NCBI RefSeq assembly: GCF_024741815.1
Contig: NZ_CP102951.1
Coordinates: forward strand, 1,875,001 to 1,939,000
Direction: 5' to 3'
From: Pseudomonas sp. LS1212
GTDB lineage: Bacteria > Pseudomonadota > Gammaproteobacteria > Pseudomonadales > Pseudomonadaceae
Length of the DNA: 64,000 bases
Under the pieces are notes generated by a model that saw only the letters and a program-made list of their open reading frames with translations, made no database searches and was not told where the DNA came from. How positions within the stretch are numbered: the stretch's first letter is position 1; each line of letters begins with the position of its first letter. A program made the position numbers and the translations under genes. Shown here piece by piece: positions 25,812 to 34,428 of the stretch.

Positions 25812-26627
25812 ATGACAATTTCCATCTCCAGCCAGCAGGCCAAAATCGCCCCGCAAAGCGTGTTGGACCTTGCCCCTGAAGCCCAGAAGTTCGCCGGCCG
25901 CGTGGCCCTGATCACCGGTGCCGGCCGTGGCGCCGGTCGCGCCCATGCGCGCCTGCTGGCAGCGCGCGGTGCGGCGGTGATCGTCAATGACATCGATGAA
26001 GACGTGGCCCGCGCTACTGCGGCAGACATCGTCGAGGCCGGCGGCAAGGCCGTGGCCATGGCGGCCGACATCACCGACAAGGCCAGCGCCGAAGCCCTGA
26101 TCGACAAGGTGCTGACTCAGTTCGGCCAGCTCGACATCCTCGTGCACAACGCCGGGATGATGTATTCGCTGACGGGCCTTGAGCAGACTGACGACGCCAA
26201 TTTCAACCAGCTGCTGGCAATCAACGTGCATGCGCCGCTGTACCTGACCCGCGCCGCGCTGCCGGGCCTGCGCCGCAGCAAGGCGCCTCGGGTGATCTTC
26301 ATCAACTCGCAATGGGGCCAAGTGCCGGACGGCCATTCCTACGCCTACATGGTCTCCAAGACCGCGCAGCTGGGCCTGATGAAAACCATGGCCAAGGAGT
26401 TTGTCGGTGAGGGGATTCTGGTCAACGCCATCACCCCCGGCGCCATCCTCACGCGCATGGTGCCGGAGGAATACATCGAAGGCGAAAAGCAAGCCATCCC
26501 GCTGGGGCGCCTGGTGCACCCCGAGGAAATCGCGGCGGCGGTAGCGTTCCTGGCCAGCGACGAAGCGGCGTTCATTACCGGCCAGGTGCTGGCGGTGAAC
26601 GGCGGTGCGTTGGTGGTGGGCTGCTGA
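25812..26627 (+). CDS. short-chain dehydrogenase/reductase
   Basis: The protein of 271 residues has a Rossmann fold with the cofactor motif TGAGRGAGRAHA (GxxxGxG), NDIDED after beta-2 (suggesting NAD preference), NAG near the middle and the catalytic Ser (INSQWG) with YAYMVSK. The first 30 residues form a short extra N-terminal arm. It probably oxidises or reduces a hydroxyl/keto group of a pathway intermediate, and its place between the VOC and Rieske genes supports that. The C-terminal VNGGALVVG is standard. Confidence 0.9.
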   Translation: MTISISSQQAKIAPQSVLDLAPEAQKFAGRVALITGAGRGAGRAHARLLAARGAAVIVNDIDEDVARATAADIVEAGGKAVAMAADITDKASAEALIDKVLTQFGQLDILVHNAGMMYSLTGLEQTDDANFNQLLAINVHAPLYLTRAALPGLRRSKAPRVIFINSQWGQVPDGHSYAYMVSKTAQLGLMKTMAKEFVGEGILVNAITPGAILTRMVPEEYIEGEKQAIPLGRLVHPEEIAAAVAFLASDEAAFITGQVLAVNGGALVVGC

Positions 26628-26671
26628 GAATAGAAAGCCTGAGAATAAAAGCCTGATCCGAGGACAAGAAC

Positions 26672-27700
26672 ATGACTGAACAAATAACCCAACGCCAACG
26701 CGCCGAAGCCGCCATGCGCCGCCAGTGGTTCCCGGTGGCCCGCTGTGCTGACCTGGACACCCCGCAATCAGCCACCCTGCTGGGCGAGCGCTTGGTGGTG
26801 TACCGCACCGAGTCCGGCCAGGCCGTGGTGCAAAGCGCCCGCTGCCCGCATCGCGGTGCCGACTTCGCCCTGGGCAAGGTCCACGGTGAAAGCATCGCCT
26901 GCCCGTACCACGGCTGGCGTTTCGCTGCCGACAGCGGCCAGTGCAACCATGTGCCGTCGCTGCAGGACCAGTGCAAGATCCCGCCCCAGGCGTCGATCAA
27001 GACGTACCCGGTGATCGAGCGTTTCGCCCATGTGTGGACGGCACTGGGAGATCCGGCCCAGGACCTGTACGACCCTGAGCAATGGCGTGGCATCGAGTTC
27101 GATTGGCTGGCGGCCAATCCGCTGCATTCGCCGACCGGTGTTGCCGTGGCGATCGAGAACTTCCGCGACGTGGCGCATTTTCCGTTCGTACATGAAGTGT
27201 CCATGGGCCCGACACCCCATGTGGTCGAACCGCTGAAGGTGAGCCGCGAAGGCCTGGATGTACGCATGGAGCGGCCGCTGGATGCAGGTGTTGGTGAGTG
27301 GGCCAACGATGGCGATTGCATGATGTTCTATCACTGCGCCGCACCAGGCCTGGCCAGCATTACTTATGACTACGAGCGCCTGGGCAAGCGCATCGTCGCC
27401 GGCTTCCCGTCGCCGGTGGCCTATGACGAAGTGAAGATCTTCTGGGCCGTGGCCAATGCCCGCGACTTCAAGGGCGCCGACCTTGAGGAAAACCTGCGCA
27501 TCGAAGAGATGGTGTACCTGGAAGACATGCCGATTGCCGCCGGAATCTTCCCGCGTGAAATCGACTGGGATGGGGTGTTTGTCGAGCACTCGGTGCCGGC
27601 TGATTTGTTCACCTTGAACTACCGTCGTGCCTTCCGTGAGTTCATGGAGAATGCCGTGCCTGAGAACGTCGCTCCCCTGGGGCAACGAGGCGTAGCATGA
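26672..27700 (+). CDS. Rieske non-heme iron oxygenase, alpha subunit
   Basis: The protein of 342 residues has an N-terminal Rieske domain with CPHRG and CPYHGW, binding a [2Fe-2S] cluster (about 59-80). The catalytic domain carries the mononuclear-iron motif NFRDVAHFPFVHE, where the Asp is the bridging residue and the two His bind iron. The length fits the single-component oxygenase group that includes VanA-type demethylases and amine oxygenases. The reductase starts within the last four bases, so the two form a two-component oxygenase. The substrate is unknown; no small beta subunit is present. Confidence 0.92.
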   Translation: MTEQITQRQRAEAAMRRQWFPVARCADLDTPQSATLLGERLVVYRTESGQAVVQSARCPHRGADFALGKVHGESIACPYHGWRFAADSGQCNHVPSLQDQCKIPPQASIKTYPVIERFAHVWTALGDPAQDLYDPEQWRGIEFDWLAANPLHSPTGVAVAIENFRDVAHFPFVHEVSMGPTPHVVEPLKVSREGLDVRMERPLDAGVGEWANDGDCMMFYHCAAPGLASITYDYERLGKRIVAGFPSPVAYDEVKIFWAVANARDFKGADLEENLRIEEMVYLEDMPIAAGIFPREIDWDGVFVEHSVPADLFTLNYRRAFREFMENAVPENVAPLGQRGVA

Positions 27701-28656
27701 ACCGCCCAAGCGAAGGCATGGACGTGCTGATCAGCGCCATGCGCCTGGAGGCCGAGGGGGTGATGTCCCTCGAGCTTCAGGCCGTGGCCGAACAGACGCT
27801 GCCGGAATGGGAAGCGGGGGCGCACATCGATGTGCGCCTGCCGTCGGGTATGACGCGGCAGTACTCGCTGTGTGGCGACCCGCTGGATCGTCGGCACCTG
27901 CGCATTGCGGTGCTGCGTGAAGAGAAGGGCAGGGGCGGTTCGCGGGAAGTGCATGACGGGCTGCGGGTTGGCCAGCGCATCAACATTGGTGCGCCGCGTA
28001 ACGCCTTCCCGTTGGCGACCGCCGACGCTTATCAGTTCGTGGCGGGTGGCATTGGCATCACGCCAATCCTGCCGATGATCCTTGCCGCCGAGCGCGCCGG
28101 TATCCCTTGGCACCTGGTGTATGGCGGCCGCTCGCGGCGGTCGATGGCGTTTCTTGAGCGCTTGCTGCCGCATGCGGGTGAGCATGTGGAGATTCTCCCG
28201 GCCGATGAATTCGGCCTGCTCGACCTTGAGCGTATTGCGACACGCGCCGCTGCGGGTGCCGAGACCTACAGCTGCGGCCCGGGCGTATTGCTCGATGCCT
28301 TGACGGCGCGTTTTGCCGAGCAGGAACTGGAACAGCGCCTGCACCTGGAGCGCTTCAGTGCCGCGTCCGTGGTGGCGAAGGAGGGCGAGGCGGACCTCAA
28401 GGTGATACTCGCCCGCAGCGGCAAGGAAATCGACGTGCCGTCCAACTGCTCGATCATGCATGCCTTGCGTGCGGCGGGGCATGATGTGCCGTCTTCGTGT
28501 GAACAGGGCGTGTGCGGCATGTGCGAAACCCGTGTGCTCGATGGTGTGCCGGACCACCGCGACATGCTGCTGACCGACCGCGAACGCGAGCGTAACAATG
28601 TGATGATGGTCTGCGTATCGCGGGCCAAGACTTCGACCTTGCTGCTCGATCTGTAA
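27697..28656 (+). CDS. oxygenase reductase, PDR/VanB type (FNR + [2Fe-2S])
   Basis: The protein of 319 residues has an FMN/FAD domain (about 1-105; RQYSLCGDP), an NAD domain (about 106-230; VAGGIGITPILPM) and a C-terminal plant-type ferredoxin with SSCEQGVCGMCETRV and a last Cys in MMVCVSRA. It passes electrons from NAD(P)H to the Rieske oxygenase encoded directly upstream (ATGA overlap). This is the domain order of phthalate dioxygenase reductase, VanB and CntB. Confidence 0.92.
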   Translation: MNRPSEGMDVLISAMRLEAEGVMSLELQAVAEQTLPEWEAGAHIDVRLPSGMTRQYSLCGDPLDRRHLRIAVLREEKGRGGSREVHDGLRVGQRINIGAPRNAFPLATADAYQFVAGGIGITPILPMILAAERAGIPWHLVYGGRSRRSMAFLERLLPHAGEHVEILPADEFGLLDLERIATRAAAGAETYSCGPGVLLDALTARFAEQELEQRLHLERFSAASVVAKEGEADLKVILARSGKEIDVPSNCSIMHALRAAGHDVPSSCEQGVCGMCETRVLDGVPDHRDMLLTDRERERNNVMMVCVSRAKTSTLLLDL

Positions 28657-28729
28657 TACTCCTCTGCGTAATACTTCCAGTGCCGGGCAGGGATGTCCGG
28701 CCATCCTTTTTTCAGGTGTTCACACGCCC

Positions 28730-29446
28730 ATGCTTTCTATCTGCATTCTCGAAACCGATATTCTGCGGCCCGAACTGATCGGGCAGTACAGCGGCTATGG
28801 CCGGATGTTCGAGCGCTTGTTCGCGCGCCAGCCGGTGCCTGCACGCTTCAGTGTGTTCAATGTGGTCCGGGGGGAGTACCCGCCGGATGGGCAAGTGTTC
28901 GATGCGTATCTGGTGACGGGGAGCAAGGCCGATTCGTTCGGCAGCGATGCGTGGATTGAAACCTTGCGTGGGTTTTTGCTGCGGCGTTATGAAGAGGGCG
29001 CCAGGTTGCTTGGGGTTTGCTTCGGGCATCAGCTGCTGGCGTTGCTGCTGGGCGGGCGTTGTGGCCGGGCGGCGAAGGGCTGGGGTGTGGGCGTGCATCG
29101 TTATCGGCTGGAGCAGACATTGCCCTGGATGACACCGTCTGCCGAGGGATTTGGGATGTTGGTGTCCCATCAGGATCAGGTCACTGTGCTGCCGGAGGGG
29201 GCGCAGTTGCTGGCTTCCAGCGAGTTTTGCCCGGTGGCGGCGTATCGCATTGGGGAGCAGGTGTTGTGCTTTCAGGGGCACCCGGAGTTTGTCGAAGGGT
29301 ATGCGCGGGGGCTGCTGGATTTGCGGCGTGAGGCATATGGCGAGCCGTTGTACCAGAAGGCAATATCGACTCTCAATGAAGGCCATGATGGGGCGCTCAT
29401 AGCGCAGTGGATGTTGCAGTTCGTGCAGGCAACACAATCCCAGTAG
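28730..29446 (+). CDS. class I glutamine amidotransferase-like hydrolase
   Basis: The protein of 238 residues is a stand-alone GATase1 domain with the nucleophile elbow GVCFGHQ and the later FQGHPEF that supplies the His-Glu of the triad. Family members either feed ammonia to a synthase or, like PuuD, hydrolyse gamma-glutamyl amides. With no synthase partner nearby, amide hydrolysis in the catabolic route is more likely. It stands 73 bases behind the reductase. Its stop codon TAG lies inside the adjoining REP repeat, so the C-terminus was probably trimmed or set by that insertion. Confidence 0.85.
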   Translation: MLSICILETDILRPELIGQYSGYGRMFERLFARQPVPARFSVFNVVRGEYPPDGQVFDAYLVTGSKADSFGSDAWIETLRGFLLRRYEEGARLLGVCFGHQLLALLLGGRCGRAAKGWGVGVHRYRLEQTLPWMTPSAEGFGMLVSHQDQVTVLPEGAQLLASSEFCPVAAYRIGEQVLCFQGHPEFVEGYARGLLDLRREAYGEPLYQKAISTLNEGHDGALIAQWMLQFVQATQSQ

Positions 29447-29535
29447 CCGCTGCGACGCTCGAGCGCGAAGCGGTCGCGCTCTTCAGATCGCAGGAAGGTC
29501 CTGCGGACCTTGGCGCAGCCTGCGGCAGCGGCTAC
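29443..29535. repeat. REPIN overlapping the amidotransferase stop codon
   Basis: It begins gtagccgctgcgacgctcga and ends tgcggcagcggctac. It is the first of two tandem REPINs upstream of the RAYT gene and supplies the TAG at 29444-29446. Confidence 0.85.
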
Positions 29536-29577
29536 GCCAACCGTGGAATGCAACGCCACCGTGGAATGCCGAACCTT

Positions 29578-29677
29578 GTAGCCGCTGTCGAAGGCTGCGC
29601 TCGAGCGCGAAGCGGTCGCGCTTTTTAGATCGCAGGAAGGTCCTGCGGACCTTGGCGCAGCCTGCGGCAGCGGCTAC
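29578..29677. repeat. REPIN upstream of the RAYT gene
   Basis: The second tandem copy has arms gtagccgctgtcgaaggctg and cctgcggcagcggctac. Its inner segment (gcgaagcggtcgcgctttt) is nearly the same as in the copy at 29443-29535. Confidence 0.85.
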
Positions 29678-29789
29678 GCCAACCGAGTCAAGCCGAGCCC
29701 TTTGCAATGTCCTGAAAACGCATGAATTTCCCGAGAGGTCTCTTTGCCGCTAGGCTTTCTTCCGAATTTTCGTTGGAAGAGAGGCAAGG

Positions 29790-30245
29790 ATGCCCCGGCC
29801 AAATGCTCATCGGCTATACACCGGACGTGTCAGCGAGTTCGGCCGTATCTACCTGGTCACCACTGTCGTAGACCAACGCAACCCCCTATTTTCCGATTGG
29901 CACATCGGCCGCCTTCTGGTCGGGCAACTCAGGTCCGCGCATGAGGCGGGCTTGGTTGACTCCCTGGCTTGGGTGGTGATGCCAGATCATTTTCACTGGC
30001 TGTTCCAGTTGCAAAACACATCACTCGCTTGCCTGATGAATCGCGTTAAATCGCGAAGCAGTCGAGCGGTGAATCGGAGGACCGGGAGCAGTGGGCGTCT
30101 TTGGCAGAAGGGGTATCACGACAGAGCGGTTCGGTGGGAGGAAGATCTCAGGCAGATTGCGCGTTATGTGATTGCCAATCCGGTGCGGGCGGGGTTGGTT
30201 CGGCGGGGTGGGGATTATCCGTTGTGGGATGCTGCTTGGCTTTGA
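29790..30245 (+). CDS. REP-associated tyrosine transposase (RAYT)
   Basis: The protein of 151 residues belongs to the IS200/IS605-like Y1 transposase superfamily. The HUH motif is present in MPDHFHWLFQ, and the catalytic Tyr is probably in the segment LWQKGYHDRAVRWEEDLRQI; IARYVIANPVRAGLV is a family hallmark. RAYTs bind and cleave single-stranded REP hairpins and spread REPINs in trans. It is flanked on both sides by the gtagccgctgccg REP family (29443-29677 and 30261-30388), so this family is very likely its substrate. AAGG precedes the ATG. Confidence 0.92.
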   Translation: MPRPNAHRLYTGRVSEFGRIYLVTTVVDQRNPLFSDWHIGRLLVGQLRSAHEAGLVDSLAWVVMPDHFHWLFQLQNTSLACLMNRVKSRSSRAVNRRTGSSGRLWQKGYHDRAVRWEEDLRQIARYVIANPVRAGLVRRGGDYPLWDAAWL

Positions 30246-30260
30246 TCTGGAATTTTTGCG

Positions 30261-30388
30261 GGCGCTTTGCGCCCGAGCGCAGCCTGCGGCAGCGGCTACA
30301 TCGACCGTGTTGCGCCGAGCTTTTGTAGCCGCTGCCCAAAGGCTGTCGCAGTGGCGCACCAGCTGGGCTGCGGCAGCGGCCCCACGGC
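30261..30388. repeat. REP cluster downstream of the RAYT gene
   Basis: It contains gcctgcggcagcggctac, then tgtagccgctgcccaaaggc and a third partial arm gggctgcggcagcggcc, with imperfect inverted symmetry. It closes the RAYT-REP unit and abuts the cation transporter stop. Confidence 0.85.
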
Positions 30389-30389
30389 T

Positions 30390-31295
30390 TCATATCCACC
30401 GCCGATCCCGGGTAAACCCAATGGTAATCCACCGATTAGGCCCTTCACGCCCAATGCCGTCGGCAATCTCCGCCCGCACCTGGTCCAGTTCGGTCACGCG
30501 CCAGGCGTTCATGGCTTCGGGCAGCACGATATGGATCTCGACAAAGAAGCCGCGACCAATCTGCAGCGCCGAATGCGTAAACGCCTCGAAACCGTAGCGC
30601 TGGCTCATGCGGGTCATCAGTCGGCTGATTTCTCCGTCCAGCTCGCTGGGGGTGATCTTGAGGATCTGGCTCACGGCCTTGATCACGGTTTTGGCCGGCC
30701 CCGGCATCAGCGCCAGGGCGAGAACGGCCATGATGCCCGGGTCGATATACGGCGTGAGGAACGCATAGGGCCCGTCCTGCAGGACATAGCCCACGACGAA
30801 CGCCAGCAGCAGTGCGGTGGTAATGGACATCGACATCCACCAACTCTGTACATCCAGTTCGATCAGCTCTGACTGCACCTTGCGGTTACGCCGCCGCACG
30901 TATTGATGCATCAAGGCACAGACCAGGGCGGTTACGGCGGTGTAGACAATCGCCCCATCGAACACCAGCGAGTGCCCACCCTGCAGGAAGCTGCTGATGG
31001 CATTGACGAAACCATAGGCGCAGAGCGTCAGCAGGACGCTGCCATTGAGCGCCAGCGCCAGCGGCTCGATGTGCCAGTAGCCGGTCTGAAAACGCCGGCC
31101 GGTACCCTTGACCAACAAGCGCGCCACCACCAGCGAAAGGAAGGCCATGCTCGAATCGATGGCGTTGAACAGGCCGTCGAACACGATGGACTGGGAGCGG
31201 CAGTACAAGCCGAACACAATCCCGCTCGCGGCCATCAACGAGGTGACCAGGATCGAGACTTTCAGCAGATGTTGTTCGAGTTCATGGGTTTGCAT
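30390..31295 (-). CDS. cation diffusion facilitator family transporter
   Basis: The protein of about 301 residues has six membrane helices; helix II carries VFDGLFNAIDSSMAF and helix V IELDVQSWWMS, which contain the metal-site Asp residues of the family. A cytoplasmic C-terminal domain (about 210-300) has a ferredoxin-like fold. CDF proteins export Zn, Fe, Mn or Co by proton antiport; the metal cannot be assigned. I prefer ATG 31295, directly before the family-like start; an in-frame TTG at 31319 is possible. Confidence 0.87.
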   Translation of the reverse strand: MQTHELEQHLLKVSILVTSLMAASGIVFGLYCRSQSIVFDGLFNAIDSSMAFLSLVVARLLVKGTGRRFQTGYWHIEPLALALNGSVLLTLCAYGFVNAISSFLQGGHSLVFDGAIVYTAVTALVCALMHQYVRRRNRKVQSELIELDVQSWWMSMSITTALLLAFVVGYVLQDGPYAFLTPYIDPGIMAVLALALMPGPAKTVIKAVSQILKITPSELDGEISRLMTRMSQRYGFEAFTHSALQIGRGFFVEIHIVLPEAMNAWRVTELDQVRAEIADGIGREGPNRWITIGFTRDRRWI

Positions 31296-31564
31296 ACCGC
31301 GAGGTCCTGATGTCGTCAAACAGGAGCAGATTTTGCTCCAAGGGCAGGACGATACTAGGGGTGATATTTGCGCATGTAAATGGTTTGCCGTCGGTAAAAT
31401 TGCGCAATGCGCACAAATTAATTAATAAATGTGGATATTGCGCATCAATGAGCGCGACCAAGCCCGTCCCCGGCCCACACAAAAGTCAGAAATTCAGGCC
31501 GCTAGCCTGGACCTTTGGCCACGATGCGCAATCATTACTGCATGGATATCAAATGGAGGTGCGC

Positions 31565-32107
31565 ATGCTCATCCGGTCGCTGACCCTTGCCGCTCTGCTG
31601 GCCGCCGCCGGCCCCTTGATGGCCGCTGACAGCGATGCTCCCCTGGCCCAGGAACGCGGGAAATCCCGACCGCTGATCATCATCGCACCCAGCTCCGTGG
31701 ACCCGGCCCTGGTCAAGCTGAAGAAGGCCCTGGACGAGCCCGCCAATCGCAAGGCGTTCACCGAGCGCAACATGGTGCTCTACACGGTGATCAATATGAT
31801 GGGCCAGCGCAACGGCAAGGATCTGGACGCGCAAACCACCATGGCGCTGATCCGCGAACTCAAGCTGGGCGCAGGCGCCCAGACCAAGGTCATTCTGGTA
31901 GGCAAGGACGGCGAAAAGAAAATCGAGCACGCCGGCCCCATCGAGGCCAAGGAAATCTTCAGCACCATTGACCAATTGCCCGCCGAGGAAAAAGAGGCCG
32001 CGCCGCCCCCTCCGCCAGCGCCCGAGGACACGCAGGCCAAGGGCGGCAAGGATAAAAAGACCAAGCCCACCAAGCCGCTGGGGCCGCCCAAGCCGTTGGA
32101 GGATTGA
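31565..32107 (+). CDS. DUF4174 secreted protein
   Basis: The protein of 180 residues has a signal peptide (LTLAALLAAAGPLMAADS), a thioredoxin-like DUF4174 domain (SRPLIIIAPSSVDPALVKLKK; KVILVGKDGEKK) and a low-complexity Pro/Lys tail (about 145-180). No Cys-X-X-Cys is present, so it is not a normal redox enzyme. TGGAGG lies 6 bases before ATG 31565. Family function is unknown; a periplasmic location is inferred. Confidence 0.82.
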   Translation: MLIRSLTLAALLAAAGPLMAADSDAPLAQERGKSRPLIIIAPSSVDPALVKLKKALDEPANRKAFTERNMVLYTVINMMGQRNGKDLDAQTTMALIRELKLGAGAQTKVILVGKDGEKKIEHAGPIEAKEIFSTIDQLPAEEKEAAPPPPPAPEDTQAKGGKDKKTKPTKPLGPPKPLED

Positions 32108-32121
32108 TCGCATTGCTGTGA

Positions 32122-33157
32122 TTACTTGCGTGCCTCCAGGATCAGGTTGAACGGGGTTTCCGCCGCCCGGCGAAATTGCGTGAACCCCGCCTCGGTGAAG
32201 ACATTGCGCAGGCGCGCTTCTCCGGCTTGTGCACCCAGGCCAAGGCCGACTTCCTGAGACAGCGAGTTGGGTGTGCAGATGAAGGTCGAGGCGGCGTAGA
32301 ACAGCCGTCCCACGGGTGTCGTGTTGTCGTCGAGCTTGTCGTTGGCATAAGGCTCCACAAGCAGCACCGTTCCGTCGGGCTTGAGCGATTGATAGGCATG
32401 CCTGGCCGCACCGACCGGGTCGCCCATGTCGTGCAGGCAGTCGAAATAGCAGATCAGGTCGTAGTCGTTGCCGGGGTAGTTCTTGGCGGTGCCCTGGACG
32501 AACGTTGCGCGATCGGCTACGCCGCCTTCCTGCGCGCGTTGCGTCGCGGTGCTGATAGAAGGGGCGTGGTAGTCGAAACCGACGAAACGCGAGGCCGGGA
32601 AGGCCTGCGCCATGATCACCGTCGAGGCACCATGCCCGCAGCCGACATCGGCCACTTTGGCGCCGGCCTTGAGCTTGTCGACGACGCCATCCAGGGCTGG
32701 CAACCACTCTGCCACCAAGTGTGCCCGATAGCCGGGCCTGAAGAAGCGCTCGGTACCACTGAACATGCACGGATGGTGATCGCCCCAGGCCAGGGCGCCA
32801 TTGCCGCGCATGGCGGTGACCAGTTTGTCCTTGTCATGAAACAACGCCGCAATCACTACGGCGCCGCCGGCCACATAGAGCGGTGACCAGCACCAGGGCT
32901 TGTTCCTCTGGCAGGCGGAACTGCCCGTCCTTGTGTTCCATGTAGCCGGATGCGGCGTGGGCACTGAGCCATTCACGGACCAGGCGCGCGTTGCAGCCGG
33001 TCTTGCTGGCGAGTGCTTCGGGGGTAATGGGCTGGCTGTCGGCCATGGCCTTGTAGAGGCCGAGCTCTTCGCCAAGGATCATGCTCGCGAGTATCGCTGC
33101 TCCGCCCATGTCGGATACCAGCTTGCCCATGAAGTCGTTGAGTTTGGCCTCGTCCAT
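32122..33157 (-). pseudogene. SAM-dependent methyltransferase with winged-helix N-terminus, frameshifted
   Basis: The start at 33157 (MDEAKLNDFMGKLVSDMGG) has a strong GGAGGAG site. The first frame encodes a winged-helix dimerisation domain to LPEEQALVL (about 32885). The methyltransferase domain (VADVGCGHGASTVIMAQAF; FDCLHDMGDPVGAARH) continues in another frame from about YVAGGAVVIAALFHD to the stop at 32122. The segment between (aagccctggtgctggtcacc) is a few bases too short relative to family spacing. Both halves are otherwise well preserved, so the break is recent or a sequence error. The family includes Rv2258c-type proteins of unknown substrate. Confidence 0.82.
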
Positions 33158-33402
33158 TGCGTGTTCTCCTCCAGGAAGGTCACCGTGCACGGGCGTTGCG
33201 GGTCGAGCCGACAACCTGGCCGGTGGTGGGATCACAGACTCGGATACGGCAATTTCATGTGTAGGGGGATCATTAAGTCTAGTTCGCCATCCGGTGGGCT
33301 CAACCGCGCTCGACGAACCGGACCCACCCGGTTTGATCCGCACGGCAGAGTTTGTACGCTCCTACAAAGGTTCAGTGCCGCCAGAAGCCTCGGGTACGGC
33401 CG

Positions 33403-34302
33403 TCAGTTGGCGGCCTCGGCGTCCTTGATGGCCAACTCCTTGCCGTGGGTCACATTGACCCACCAACCGAAACCGGCCGCAGTGAAGAACATGAGGAAAC
33501 TGTAGAGGGCCGCCGGGATGGCCATGGTCGGGTTGTTCAGCAGTACCGGGCTGAGCGCCATGGCGATGGCCAGGGTGCCGTTGTGGATACCGATCTCCAT
33601 GCCGATGGCCACCGCCTGGCGCTGCGGCAGCCGCAGCAGGCGCGGTATCCAGTAGCCGATGCCGAGGCTGAGCAGGTTGAACAGCAGCGCGGCGCCGCCC
33701 ACCACCGGCGCGTAGTCGACGACTGTCTGCCAATCCTTGGCGAAGGCCAGCACGACCGTGACCACCAGGAACAGCGCAGAGACGATCTTCATCGGCCGCT
33801 CCATGCGCGCGGCGAAGCGTGGTGCCAGCTTGCGGATGAGCATGCCCAGGGCAACCGGCACCAGGACGATGGCGAATACTTGCAGCACTTTGGCGAACTG
33901 CAGGGGGATGGCCTGGTCGCCCTCCATGAAATGCGCCAGCGACAGATTGACCAGCAGTGGCATGGTCAGGATCGCGATCACCGAGTTCACGGCCGTCAGG
34001 GTTACGTTCAGTGCCACGTCACCGTGCGCCAAGTGGCTGTAGAGATTGGCGGTGGTGCCGCCCGGTGACGCGGCCAGCAGCATCAGGCCAACGGCCAGGG
34101 CCGGCGCGAGGGCAAAGCCCTTGGCGATGAAGAAGCAGATCAATGGCAACAGGAGCAACTGGCAGGCCAGGCCAATCAGTACCGGCTTGGGGAATTTCAC
34201 GACTCGGGCGAAGTCGGCCAGGGTCAGCGACAGCCCCAGGCCGAGCATGATGATGCCCAGGGCAATGGGAAGGAATGCGGTGAGCAGGGGCGTAGCAGTC
34301 AT
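33403..34302 (-). CDS. bile acid:sodium symporter (BASS) family transporter
   Basis: The protein of 299 residues has about nine or ten membrane helices and the BASS signatures LAASPGGTTANLYSHLAHGD (sodium-site region) and GIHNGTLAIAMALS. Bacterial members take up organic anions such as keto acids or other carboxylates with sodium. The specific solute is unknown. It is a single gene on its strand, with about 245 bases of non-coding sequence to the broken methyltransferase. Confidence 0.88.
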   Translation of the reverse strand: MTATPLLTAFLPIALGIIMLGLGLSLTLADFARVVKFPKPVLIGLACQLLLLPLICFFIAKGFALAPALAVGLMLLAASPGGTTANLYSHLAHGDVALNVTLTAVNSVIAILTMPLLVNLSLAHFMEGDQAIPLQFAKVLQVFAIVLVPVALGMLIRKLAPRFAARMERPMKIVSALFLVVTVVLAFAKDWQTVVDYAPVVGGAALLFNLLSLGIGYWIPRLLRLPQRQAVAIGMEIGIHNGTLAIAMALSPVLLNNPTMAIPAALYSFLMFFTAAGFGWWVNVTHGKELAIKDAEAAN

Positions 34303-34428
34303 TGTTGTCGTTCTCGCGGCGTGGTAAACCCGGCATTGGAGTGAGCAGTCTAGCCAAGGGAAGGGCAGGGGAATTCGCCTTGGCAGCCAGAGTGGTCGCC
34401 TTGCGGGTCACCCCAATGGCTCGCCACA

